NCBI RefSeq assembly: GCF_011765465.1
Contig: NZ_CP050265.1
Location: 2,046,001-2,110,000, forward strand
Direction of reading: 5' to 3'
DNA length: 64,000 nucleotides
DNA from: Erythrobacter sp.
Lineage (GTDB): Bacteria; Pseudomonadota; Alphaproteobacteria; Sphingomonadales; Sphingomonadaceae
In this document: positions 24,449-32,873 of the stretch, in pieces
How the letters are laid out: the number at the start of each line of letters is the position of its first letter
Position numbering within the stretch: position 1 is the first letter of the stretch
Position numbers and translations under genes: made by a program
Notes under the pieces: generated by a model
Told to the model about the DNA's origin: nothing
Databases searched by the model: none
Seen by the model: only the letters and a program-made list of their open reading frames with translations

Positions 24449-27400
24449 CAGTAATCCTTCGAATACTGAACGTTGACATTGGTCGCGCCCGACCCGCCGG
24501 TCTGGCTCAGCACCGACAGGGTCCGGGTGAGGCTGATCTCGATCTGGGTCGCGGTGAAGCCGCGCGCGTCGGTGATGAATTCGACGTAGATGTCGTCGGT
24601 GATGTATTGCCCCGCCGCGACCGCCGTGCCGCGCCCGCTCGCCTCGTCCGAACCGAGAACGCGCAGCCGGTCGATCCCGGTCGCCGAACGCAGGCTGCCG
24701 AGGGGGTTGAACCCGCCGCCCGTCGAGCGCAGCGAATTGAGCGAGGCGGCAAGCTGCACCGCCTGGATCGCGGAGAGGTTGGCGATCGAGGAGCCGAACA
24801 GGATGCGGCTGAGCACTTCGTCCTGCGGCAGCGAGGGCGTGCTCTCGAAGGCGATCTGCGGCTCGAAGGCGCGCCCCGTGGCGCTGACGGTGACGGTCAC
24901 GTCCTCGATCCGCTCGCTCGCCGCGAGGTCGATCGTCGGGTTGATCTCGCGCCCGCCGACGAAGCCCAGCCGGCCCCGCTCGAGATCGAACGAGCGCCCC
25001 GCGAAACCCAGCGTCCCGCGCACGAGGTTGATCGTCCCCGAAACGCGCGGGTCGGCGCTGGTCCCTGCAAGCCTGAGGTCGGCGCTCCATTCGCTTTCGA
25101 GCCCCATGCCCGAGACGTAAAGCTCGTCGGGGGCTCGCAGCGCGACGTCGAGCCGCACCTTGCCGAACAGGCCCGGCCCGGTCGTCGCCGCCTCGTCGCC
25201 GGTGATGCGTTTCGGCCCGGCCTTTTCCTTGAAGCGCACGCCTTCGAGTTCGGGCACTTCGGCCGCGCCCTGCCGGACAATGCGGTAGCGCGTTTCGGGC
25301 AGGCGGATCTCGCCCGACAGCAGTGCCGTCTCACCCGCCGCCTTGGTCAACCGCAACTGGCCGGTGGCGCGGGCCGAGACCGAATCGCTGCGGGCAAGCC
25401 GGGCGTTGTCGAGCGTCGCGGTGAGGTCCATCGGGTAGCCGCTTTCGGACGACAGGCTGACGAAGCCTTGTGCCGAAACGCGCCCCTCCCCCGCGTCCGC
25501 TGCGAGCCGCTCGATCTCCAGCCGCGAGCCGTCGAACCGGGCCGCAATCGCCATGTCGGTGAGGCGCGTGCCGTAAAGCTGGTTCGAATATTGCAGCGAC
25601 TGCGCGCGCACGATGCCGGCCAGTTCGGGATTGTCGACCCGCCCGCCGAAATCGGCCGCGACGCCGATCGTGCCCTGAAGCGTCTGGTTGGGCTGGCCGG
25701 CGAAGGAGAACAGGGTCGCCGCCGGGCCGTTGTAGCGCAAGCCCCCTCCGAGCGGGGCTTCAAGCAGGCGCTCGGTCCACGGCCCCGCGCCGGGGCCGAG
25801 CGGGCGCAGCGAGGCGATCATGCGCCCGATCACCGCCCCCCGCCGCCTCGCGACGGCGCGCGCCTCCCCCCCGTCGGCGAGCAGCTTGCCGACGAAATTG
25901 ATCTCGATCGGCTCGCTCACCGCGGCGGCGGTCGCACGGCTGAAATCGGAAATCTTGAGGCGGGCATCGGCGCGCGGAAAGGCATCGGGCGCGCTTTGCG
26001 CGAAATCGAGGCTGCCGCTCGCCGTGCCGCCGAGGCCGAGGCCGGGGACGAAGGCATTAACCAGCGCAATGTCGAGTTCTTCGAGACGGCTCTGTACCAC
26101 CAGCCCCTCGCCATAGCGCCCGGCAAGCCGCAGGCTGCCATCGCCCACCGCGATGCGGGTGGGGAGGAGTTCGTATGTCCCTTCACCCTCTTGCGTGCCG
26201 GGCACGATCCGCGCGGGGCTTGTCGTGCGAAACCGAATGCCGCGCACGCGCCCGTTCAGCGCCGCGCGCCACAGGTCGGGTTTCAGTTCGGCATTGGCGG
26301 CGATGCGGAAAGGCGCGCCGCTCGTCCCCTCGGCGAGGATGCGCGCCGTGCCGGTCCCGCCCGCATAGTCGATCTTGGCCTTGGCGGCGTTGATGTTGAG
26401 CGCGCCGAAATTGGCCCGCGCAATGTCCGCCTCCCCGACGATGCGCGGACTGTCGTAGAGCACGATCCGCGCGTCGACGCGCGCCGCGCCGATCGACAGG
26501 TCGAGCGGGCCGCCGAGATCGGCATTTTCGGCGCGCAGGTTGACGAGCGCCTCCTGGTATTCGCCTTTCGCATCGAGCCGCACGATCCCGTCGATCCCGC
26601 GCCCGCTCGCATCGAGCCGCCCGACGAAAGGCCCCGCCGCGCTCTGTTCGAGCGAGCCCGACAGCGCGATCCCGGCGAAATCGGCGCGGGTTATGTCGAG
26701 CGTCAGCGTCTCGCCCGTGCCGAGCACGAAATCCCCTTCGATCGGGCCGTAGTCGGTGTCCCCGGTCGCGACGAGGCGATAGCCGTCTTCCGCGCCCTCG
26801 ATCTGTGCGTTGAGATTGGCAAGGCCCACGCCGAGGCCGGGTCTTTCGGCGGTGAGGACGGCATTGGGGTCGGCGATCGTCCCGTCGACCGCCAGCGCGA
26901 AGGGGCCGTAGGCCTCGCTCGTCCCGCCGAGGTCGAGCGCAATCCGCCCGTCGAGCGCGTAGAAGCCGCTGCCGCCGGTGACTTCGAGTTCGGGTGCGCG
27001 CAGCTCGAGATTCGACAGCCGCAGCCGCCCGTCCGAAGTGTAGGCGATATCGCTCGCCGCGACCGCCTCGCCGCCGAGAAAATCGCGCACGCCTTCGTTG
27101 AGGATACGCTGCGAGCGGGTGCGCACCCGCCCGCGCACCGCGAAATCGCCCGCGCTGCCCGCGGTCAGTTCGACATCCGCGCCGACGTCGAAAATGCCGA
27201 CGCTCTCGATCCGGTAATCGTCGATCCGTCCGTCGACCGAACCCGAATAGCGCCCTTCGGCAAGGTTCGCGAGCACGGTCCCGCGCGCGTCGATCCGGCG
27301 CGAGGTGAGGCGCAGGTTGTCGGCGAGCAGGCGGTCCCCTTCGAGCGCGAAGGCCCCGGTGAGACGCAGGTTGGCAAGCGGGCCTCCGGCGGCGGTGTCG

Positions 27401-28686
27401 ATCCCGGTGATGCGTCCCGCGCGCGCGTCGAGCGGGATGGTCAGCACCCCGTCCTCGCGCCGGGACACGCCCGAGGCGGCGAGGCCCATGAAGGTGACGC
27501 CCGCAATGCCGAGCCGGTCGGCGGTGACGCGATAATCCACGACCGGAGTGGCGAACGCCCCGTCGAGCACGAGGTCCGCGGCGATATTGCGCCCTGAAAA
27601 GGCATCGGTCAGCGCGGCGGGGCGAAGCAGACGGAAATCGAGCGCGAGTTCGTCGAAAGTGCTCGCCCCGATATCGACCCCGCCCTGCGCAGCGAGACGG
27701 AAGGCATCGCTCGCCAGCGTGCCCTCGATCGCGGCGAGCGAGCCTTCGAGATCAGCCGTGAGGTCGATCGCGACCTCGGGTGCGAGCAGACTGGCCGTGG
27801 TCCCGGCGAACAGGCGACCGGCGCGCGCCGTGCCCGCGATCCCGAAGGTGCCGTCGCGCGCGGTAAGGCCGAGCCGGGCAAGCTCCTCGCCCGCAAGGTC
27901 GGCGGTGAGCTCTCCGTCCCATTTCGCCCAGTCGCCTTCGCCCGAAAGCCGCGCCTCGAGCGGCTGCGACAGGCCCGCGAGCGCGGCGATCACGCCGTCC
28001 TCGGGGGCCGAAAGGTCGAGCGCGAGGTCGAGGCGGTTCTCCTCGGGCACGGCGTCGAGCGTCAGCGCGAGCCTGTCTCCCGCGCGCGCCGGGCCGGGCG
28101 CGCCTTCGACCGGCAGGGTCGCAAGGTCGGCGGAAACCTGCGCGCGGCCCGCCTCGACATGGGCCTCCCCCTTGAGCGTGAGGACCCGCCGCGTGCCCGT
28201 CACCGCCTCGCCGACCACGATACGGTCGATCACCAGCCGGTCGATGTCGATGTCGAAACCGGGCAGCAGCGGCGCGTCGTCCGGCGGGGTCTCGGCGAAT
28301 TCGGGCAGGCGCTCGATCACGACCTCGGGACTGGAGAGCGAGCGGATGTCGAGCCGATTGCCGATGAAGGCGAAGGGCCGCCAGTCGAGCGTCGCGCGCT
28401 CGGCGCTGGCGAAGACGCCCTGCGGGTCGCGCAATTCCAGATCGCGGATGACGAGATTGCCGTAGAGCGAGCCCTCGAGCCGCCCGATGCCGATTTCGAG
28501 GCCGTTCTCGAATTCGAGCCCTTCGACCTGGCGCTTGAGGAAATCCTTGCCCGGCGGGGTGTTGATCCCGATCAGCGCGAGCGCGACCAGCCCCGCCAGC
28601 ACGGCGAGCGCGATTGCCGACCAGCGCGCGATGCGCCTGGGCCACGAGCGGCGATCCTCATCCGGGGCAGCGGCTTCTTCGGCCAT
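24448..28686 (-). CDS. tamB: Translocation and assembly module protein TamB
   Basis: A 1412-residue AsmA/TamB-like protein that spans the periplasm. It works with TamA in outer-membrane protein assembly and, in recent models, anterograde phospholipid transport. One N-terminal membrane anchor (RWSAIALAVLAGLVALALIG, about 21-40) is followed by a long run of beta-strand repeats forming a hydrophobic groove. The C-terminal DUF490/TamB domain (about 1050-1412) contains ISGTINLVRGTLGF-like and EVLSRILFGSS motifs. The length is in the family range (1259 in E. coli). The start overlaps the tamA stop as TGATG. A large antisense open frame over this gene is only a codon-bias shadow. Confidence 0.95.
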   Translation of the reverse strand: MAEEAAAPDEDRRSWPRRIARWSAIALAVLAGLVALALIGINTPPGKDFLKRQVEGLEFENGLEIGIGRLEGSLYGNLVIRDLELRDPQGVFASAERATLDWRPFAFIGNRLDIRSLSSPEVVIERLPEFAETPPDDAPLLPGFDIDIDRLVIDRIVVGEAVTGTRRVLTLKGEAHVEAGRAQVSADLATLPVEGAPGPARAGDRLALTLDAVPEENRLDLALDLSAPEDGVIAALAGLSQPLEARLSGEGDWAKWDGELTADLAGEELARLGLTARDGTFGIAGTARAGRLFAGTTASLLAPEVAIDLTADLEGSLAAIEGTLASDAFRLAAQGGVDIGASTFDELALDFRLLRPAALTDAFSGRNIAADLVLDGAFATPVVDYRVTADRLGIAGVTFMGLAASGVSRREDGVLTIPLDARAGRITGIDTAAGGPLANLRLTGAFALEGDRLLADNLRLTSRRIDARGTVLANLAEGRYSGSVDGRIDDYRIESVGIFDVGADVELTAGSAGDFAVRGRVRTRSQRILNEGVRDFLGGEAVAASDIAYTSDGRLRLSNLELRAPELEVTGGSGFYALDGRIALDLGGTSEAYGPFALAVDGTIADPNAVLTAERPGLGVGLANLNAQIEGAEDGYRLVATGDTDYGPIEGDFVLGTGETLTLDITRADFAGIALSGSLEQSAAGPFVGRLDASGRGIDGIVRLDAKGEYQEALVNLRAENADLGGPLDLSIGAARVDARIVLYDSPRIVGEADIARANFGALNINAAKAKIDYAGGTGTARILAEGTSGAPFRIAANAELKPDLWRAALNGRVRGIRFRTTSPARIVPGTQEGEGTYELLPTRIAVGDGSLRLAGRYGEGLVVQSRLEELDIALVNAFVPGLGLGGTASGSLDFAQSAPDAFPRADARLKISDFSRATAAAVSEPIEINFVGKLLADGGEARAVARRRGAVIGRMIASLRPLGPGAGPWTERLLEAPLGGGLRYNGPAATLFSFAGQPNQTLQGTIGVAADFGGRVDNPELAGIVRAQSLQYSNQLYGTRLTDMAIAARFDGSRLEIERLAADAGEGRVSAQGFVSLSSESGYPMDLTATLDNARLARSDSVSARATGQLRLTKAAGETALLSGEIRLPETRYRIVRQGAAEVPELEGVRFKEKAGPKRITGDEAATTGPGLFGKVRLDVALRAPDELYVSGMGLESEWSADLRLAGTSADPRVSGTINLVRGTLGFAGRSFDLERGRLGFVGGREINPTIDLAASERIEDVTVTVSATGRAFEPQIAFESTPSLPQDEVLSRILFGSSIANLSAIQAVQLAASLNSLRSTGGGFNPLGSLRSATGIDRLRVLGSDEASGRGTAVAAGQYITDDIYVEFITDARGFTATQIEISLTRTLSVLSQTGGSGATNVNVQYSKDY

Positions 28687-31052
28687 CAGAACGCCTGCCC
28701 GATCGAGACATAGACCGCGAAGGAACTCTCGCCCGTGCGCCGGTCGATCGGCACGGCGACATCGACCCTTACGGGGCCGAAATTGGTGTAGTAGCGCCCG
28801 CCGATGCCGACGCCGAAACGGATGTCGTCGAATTGCGGCAGGCTTTCCTGGTAGACCTGCCCGGCATCGACGAAGGCCGCGATGCCGTAATCGCCGAAGC
28901 GGTAGCGCACTTCCGCCGCCGCCTCGAACAGGCTGCGCCCGCCGATAGGGCGAAAGACGAAGGGATCGGGCAGGTCTTCCGGGTCAGTGCCGGGCTCGAT
29001 CTCGCCGGGATCGGGGAAGTTCGGATTCACGACCCGCAGGCGCGGGCCGAGTTCCTGGAATCCGAACCCGCGCACCGACCCGCCGCCGCCCGCATAGAAC
29101 CGCCGCGAGGGCGCGAGACTGAAGCGGTCGATCCCCTGGATCGTACCGAGCCGCACGCGCCCGGCGAGCACCAGCGAATCCCCGGCCGGGTAATAGGCCG
29201 ACCCGTCGAACTGCGCGCGGACATAGGGGGTGAAGTCCTGCTCGAACGAGCCCTCCGGCTCGACCAGCGCGGTCAACCGGAACCCCTCGGTCGGGTCGAG
29301 CAGGCTGTCGGTCGTGTCATAGCCCAATTGCCCCGTCAGGCCGACGATCTTGAACAGCCGCCGCCGCAAAAGGAGCGAGCGGTCGTTGAAATCCTCCTCG
29401 CTCGATATGATCAGCCGCGCGCCATAGGCGTAGGTGATGCGCTTCTGCCAGATCGGGGTGGAATCGTAGCGCACGAGCGCGGCGATGCGGCCGGTGAGCG
29501 CCTGGAACGCTTCGAAATCGGACCGCAGGGCATCGGCGGTGATCTCGAAAGTGCGGTCGCGCCGCCCGGCATTGGACCGCCGGAAACTGGCGCCGACGGC
29601 CTGTTCCTGCGTCCCCGCGAGCGCGCGCACGGACAACGCGCCTTCGGGCGGGAAGAGGTTGCGGTGGGTCCAGCTGCCCTCGACGCTGAAGCCGCGGCCC
29701 GTGCCGAACCCGGCATTGCCCGCGATCGTGCGAGGCGGGCCGGCATCCTGTTCGACCCTGATGCGCGCATATTCGCGGCCCTCCCCAGCTTCCTCTCCGG
29801 TCGGCTGGGGATAGACCGCGACCGTGTCGAACAGGCCGGTCGCCACCAGCGCCTTCCTGAGATCGTTGAGCATCCGGCTGTCATAGGGCTCGCCCCGCTC
29901 GAACCGGGCTATTTCGGCGATGTGCTCCGCGCCGAAAGCGAGGTCGCCGCTGGTCTCGATCCCGCCGAAGACCGAGCGCGGGCCGGGATCGACCGGCAGG
30001 GTGTAAACCCCGCCGCCGGTGTCGCGGTCGAGCAGGATGTCGCGTGTTCCGATCTCGACGAAGGGATAGCCTTCCTGCGGCAGGCGCACCGCGACCCGCG
30101 CCTCGGCGGCCTGGACCTTCGTGGCGACGATCGGCGCGCCGACCTCGAGCGCGAGCGTCTCGCGGATCAGGTCCGGCGGCTCTATCGGCGGGGCATCGAT
30201 ATTGATCTCGGCGAAGCTGTAGCGCCGGCCGGGATCGATCTCGATCCGGGCGACGAGCGGGGATGCGTCGTCCTCCCCCTCGCCGCGCACCAGCCGGGTC
30301 CGCACCCGCGCACCGAACCAGCCCTGCGCAGCGAGCAGGCGCTTCGCCAGTTCCGCGTCCTCGGCGAGCCGGGCGTTGAGCTGCGCGATGTTGGCCGCGT
30401 CCCCGTCCCCCGCTTCGAGGGCGGACAATTCGAAGAAGCGGTCGCGCAGGTTCGCGGCGGTTTCCGCATCGGCCTCCTCCAGTCCGGCCAGCACGATTTC
30501 ATAAGGAATTTCGGCAGGCTCGGCAGGCGGTCCGCCGTCGTCCTCGAAGGTGACGGGTTCGAGCTCGAAGCTTTCGAGCGGCTGGAGCGGGTCGGTCAGC
30601 GCCCTGTCGCTTATCGGGGCGTCGCCGATCGCTTCGATGGGGTCGCCATCGGCAAGGTCCGCCTCGCCCAGCGGAGCGGGCTCGCTCGTGCCGCGCGGCG
30701 GCTCTGCCTGGGCGGGCGCACCGGCCATGCGGCGTTCGAATTCCTCGATCGTCTCGAGCGGTTCGTCGAACGCGGGGTCGTCTTCCGGCGCGAGATCGGG
30801 CACGCGGCGCTCGAATTCCTCCTCGGTGATGATCGGTTCGGGCTCGGGCAATTGCGCACCGGGCGGCGGCGGCGGAATCTCGATCGGCTCATCGCTTCCG
30901 ATCGTCGGTTCGGGCGCGGGATCGGCCTGCTGCGCGCAGGCCGGCGAGGCATCGAGCGCGAATCCTCCCGCAAGGGCAAGGGCGAAGCAGGACGCGCCCG
31001 CGAAGCGAGCCCACCGCCTTAGCCTGGCCTGCCGCGACCCTTCCGGGCTCAT
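28686..31052 (-). CDS. tamA: TamA, Omp85-family outer-membrane protein with acidic N-terminal extension
   Basis: Outer-membrane partner of TamB. The C-terminal half is an Omp85 beta-barrel (about 440-788; GFGTGRGFSVEGSWTHRN region, surface-antigen motif VRGFGFQELGPR, terminal phenylalanine). POTRA-like domains lie before it (about 210-430; SPLVARIEIDPGRRYSFAEIN). The protein is 788 residues against 577 in E. coli TamA. The excess is a Pro/Glu/Asp-rich region after the signal peptide (about 38-190) with repeated EEFERR blocks (twice). Such an extension would be periplasmic and disordered. The gene heads the tamA-tamB-lipoprotein unit; the promoter lies in 31053-31214. Confidence 0.93.
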   Translation of the reverse strand: MSPEGSRQARLRRWARFAGASCFALALAGGFALDASPACAQQADPAPEPTIGSDEPIEIPPPPPGAQLPEPEPIITEEEFERRVPDLAPEDDPAFDEPLETIEEFERRMAGAPAQAEPPRGTSEPAPLGEADLADGDPIEAIGDAPISDRALTDPLQPLESFELEPVTFEDDGGPPAEPAEIPYEIVLAGLEEADAETAANLRDRFFELSALEAGDGDAANIAQLNARLAEDAELAKRLLAAQGWFGARVRTRLVRGEGEDDASPLVARIEIDPGRRYSFAEINIDAPPIEPPDLIRETLALEVGAPIVATKVQAAEARVAVRLPQEGYPFVEIGTRDILLDRDTGGGVYTLPVDPGPRSVFGGIETSGDLAFGAEHIAEIARFERGEPYDSRMLNDLRKALVATGLFDTVAVYPQPTGEEAGEGREYARIRVEQDAGPPRTIAGNAGFGTGRGFSVEGSWTHRNLFPPEGALSVRALAGTQEQAVGASFRRSNAGRRDRTFEITADALRSDFEAFQALTGRIAALVRYDSTPIWQKRITYAYGARLIISSEEDFNDRSLLLRRRLFKIVGLTGQLGYDTTDSLLDPTEGFRLTALVEPEGSFEQDFTPYVRAQFDGSAYYPAGDSLVLAGRVRLGTIQGIDRFSLAPSRRFYAGGGGSVRGFGFQELGPRLRVVNPNFPDPGEIEPGTDPEDLPDPFVFRPIGGRSLFEAAAEVRYRFGDYGIAAFVDAGQVYQESLPQFDDIRFGVGIGGRYYTNFGPVRVDVAVPIDRRTGESSFAVYVSIGQAF

Positions 31053-31095
31053 TCCTCATGCCTCCCCTCGGCCTCGCGCCGTGTCCCGCATCGTC

Positions 31096-31128
31096 TGTCT
31101 TGCGCGGTGCAAATTCCACCGCAAGACA
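31096..31128. promoter_or_regulatory. Inverted repeat upstream of tamA
   Basis: TGTCTTGCG plus GGTG (31096-31108, one extra C between) pairs with CCACCGCAAGACA (31116-31128) around a 7-nt loop. It lies 44-76 bp before the tamA start and 87 bp after the piuC stop. No T-run follows on either strand, so a regulatory role is as likely as termination. Confidence 0.45.
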
Positions 31129-31214
31129 AATAAGCTGCGCGGGCATGAGGCGGTTCCGAGACGTGCTGTCCGCGCGACAAGGTGTGGCTGGCGTGCGTTG
31201 CGGCACGTCGCGGC

Positions 31215-31883
31215 TCAACGTCGGCCCCACATTCGCAGAAGGTTGGCTATGGTCTTGTCGAGAGTGAGCAATTCGGCGGACTGACGCGGCAGGCTGGCTC
31301 GCAGCGAAACACGCAGGTTCTCGAGGTCGAACAGCATCTCGCGCTGCGAAGGGTCGGCGATCCAGCTCTCGATCCAGCCGACGCAGGCGACCCGCGCGCC
31401 TTTCGTCACCGGACGGACTTCGTGGATGCTGGAGGAGGGATAGAGCACGAGTTCGCCCGCCTGCGGCTTGATCCACTGGGTCATTCCGGCGGCGTAGACG
31501 ACGAGCTCGCCGCCTTCGTAATCCTCGGGCGGTGACAGGAACAGGGTGAAGGAAATGTCGGTGCGCATCCGCTCCTCGCCCGTGCCCATCAGCGCGTTGT
31601 CGACATGGGCGCCGTAATGCCCGCCGTCCTCGGTCCGGCTGAGCAGCAGGCGCGAGAAGCGCCGCGGCTGGGCGGCGGCTTTCACCACCGGGTTGTCGGC
31701 GACGAGGCCCAGGAGGTCGCCATGCAGCGCCTCGCCCTCACGGCCCTTGAGCACGGCCTGCAGGTTGCGCTTGACCGCTTTCGCCGTCGCGCCCGCGGTC
31801 GCCCGCCCATCACGCCATTCGAGCCGCTCGATGCGGGCGGCGAGCGGGGCCGGGTCTTCGACGGCGCGGACAGTGAGGATCAT
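31215..31883 (-). CDS. piuC: Fe(II)/2-oxoglutarate PKHD-type hydroxylase (PiuC/YbiX family)
   Basis: A 222-residue non-haem iron dioxygenase. The facial triad is His93 and Asp95 (YGAHVDNAL) and His154 (SSSIHEVRPV), with the 2-oxoglutarate-binding Arg164 in KGAR. The C-terminal helical extension is typical of PiuC. Members of this family sit beside TonB siderophore or haem receptors and are iron-repressed; the substrate is not settled. A box matching others in this locus overlaps the promoter, ending 13 bp before the start (31896-31912). The gene diverges from the Gly/Glu-rich lipoprotein, and the two probably share this operator. Confidence 0.93.
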   Translation of the reverse strand: MILTVRAVEDPAPLAARIERLEWRDGRATAGATAKAVKRNLQAVLKGREGEALHGDLLGLVADNPVVKAAAQPRRFSRLLLSRTEDGGHYGAHVDNALMGTGEERMRTDISFTLFLSPPEDYEGGELVVYAAGMTQWIKPQAGELVLYPSSSIHEVRPVTKGARVACVGWIESWIADPSQREMLFDLENLRVSLRASLPRQSAELLTLDKTIANLLRMWGRR

Positions 31884-31895
31884 GGGCGCTTCAAC

Positions 31896-31912
31896 CTGAT
31901 AATGATTTGCAA
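31896..31912. promoter_or_regulatory. Fur-type iron box between piuC and the lipoprotein gene
   Basis: CTGATAATGATTTGCAA. Read on the minus strand (TTGCAAATCATTATCAG) it agrees with the boxes at 33914 and 36246 (shared pattern TTGC-R-AA-N6-TCA). It lies in the divergent promoter region, so one Fur dimer could control both genes. Confidence 0.7.
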
Positions 31913-31965
31913 AAGCCGCCCTTCGCGATAGAGCGCATCATCGGATTATCGCCAGAGGAGGCAAT

Positions 31966-32793
31966 ATGAAAGTCGAGCTTAAGACATGGGCGGGCCTCGG
32001 CCTTGCGACCGCGCTGGCGGGCGCGGGCCTGGCCGGGTGCGCCGGAGAGGGCGGCGAAGGCGGGGAAGGCGGCGAGGCCGCACAGACCGCCCCCGCAGGC
32101 GAAATGGGCGAAGGCGGCGAAGGAGAGGGCGGCGAAAGCGGCGAAGGCGAAGGAGGCGAGAGTGGCGAAGGAGAAGGCGGCGAAGGCGGCGAATCCGGCT
32201 CCGGCATCGGCGCGCTGCCCGTGCCGCAGCGGCTCGCCTTCATGTCGGGCCATGTCGCGGCCGGCATCGCGCTTTACCGCGCGGGCGAGGCCGAAGCCGC
32301 CGCGCCGCACCTGATGCACCCGGTGTCCGAAGGCTATGAGGCCGAACGCGCGGGGCTCGACCGTCTGGGCTTCGAGCCCGACACCTTCCGCAGCGTTTCG
32401 ACCGCGCTCGAACAGGGGAAACCCGCGGGCGAAGTCGAACCTCAGCTCGAAGCGGCGGAGGACAACCTCGCCGCGATGCGCGAGGCGGCAGGCGGCGACC
32501 CGGCCGAGGTGATCCGTTTCCTGATGGAAGTGACGAGCGAGGAATATGCCGCCGCGCTCTCGAACGGCAAGGTCAGCGATGCTGCGGAATACCAGGATGC
32601 CTGGGGCTTCGTCACCGTGGCGCGCGCGCTGGCCGACGACCTAGAAGGTGAGGCCGCGGGCAAGGTCGCCGCGACGCTGGACCGGATGCTCGGCCTGTGG
32701 CCCGAAGGCGCGCCGATCCCGCCGGCGTACCCCGCCCCGGCCGGGCAGGTGTCCGCCCTCGCCTCGCGCGTGCTGCTCGACCTGCCGCAATAG
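31966..32793 (+). CDS. Gly/Glu-rich lipoprotein with helical domain, iron-locus associated
   Basis: A 275-residue lipoprotein with lipobox LAGC (Cys at about residue 25) and a strong AGGAGG ribosome-binding site. Residues 27-82 are a low-complexity tract of GEGGE and GEGGESGEGE units. The rest (about 85-275) is all-helical (PQRLAFMSGHVAAGIALYRAG, EPQLEAAEDNLAAMREAAGG) and loosely resembles imelysin-type periplasmic iron-regulated proteins, though the GxHxxE motif is not seen. It shares a Fur-like box with piuC and ends at a bidirectional terminator. An envelope role in iron or haem uptake is inferred from context only. The Glu-rich tract might bind metal. Confidence 0.8.
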   Translation: MKVELKTWAGLGLATALAGAGLAGCAGEGGEGGEGGEAAQTAPAGEMGEGGEGEGGESGEGEGGESGEGEGGEGGESGSGIGALPVPQRLAFMSGHVAAGIALYRAGEAEAAAPHLMHPVSEGYEAERAGLDRLGFEPDTFRSVSTALEQGKPAGEVEPQLEAAEDNLAAMREAAGGDPAEVIRFLMEVTSEEYAAALSNGKVSDAAEYQDAWGFVTVARALADDLEGEAAGKVAATLDRMLGLWPEGAPIPPAYPAPAGQVSALASRVLLDLPQ

Positions 32794-32809
32794 GCCGGGC
32801 CGAAACGCG

Positions 32810-32850
32810 AAAAGGGCGGGATGCGGTGGAGTCCGCATCCCGCCCTTTTT
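32810..32850. terminator. Bidirectional intrinsic terminator
   Basis: AAAAGGGCGGGATGCGG (32810-32826) pairs perfectly with CCGCATCCCGCCCTTTT (32833-32849) around a 6-nt loop. It has T-runs on both strands, so it can end the lipoprotein gene (+) and the DUF6607 gene (-). Confidence 0.92.
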
Positions 32851-32873
32851 CGTGCGCATGGTGGCGCGGGAAG

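Noticed and set aside
24101-24454. Plus-strand 117-codon frame over the small lipoprotein and leader
   Set aside because: It overlaps a convincing lipoprotein gene on the other strand and has no ribosome-binding site or recognisable domain.
24331-27597. Very long open frame antisense to tamB
   Set aside because: High-GC codon bias of tamB produces open antisense frames. The translation is Arg/Gly/Ala-rich without any domain, and tamB is clearly the real gene.
28614-31022. Long open frame antisense to tamA
   Set aside because: Same codon-bias artefact; it covers a recognisable Omp85 gene and has no ribosome-binding site or family features.
32040-32215. Sequencing artefact in the Gly/Glu repeat
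   Set aside because: The frame continues correctly on both sides, with a lipobox before and a helical domain after, so it is real coding repeat.
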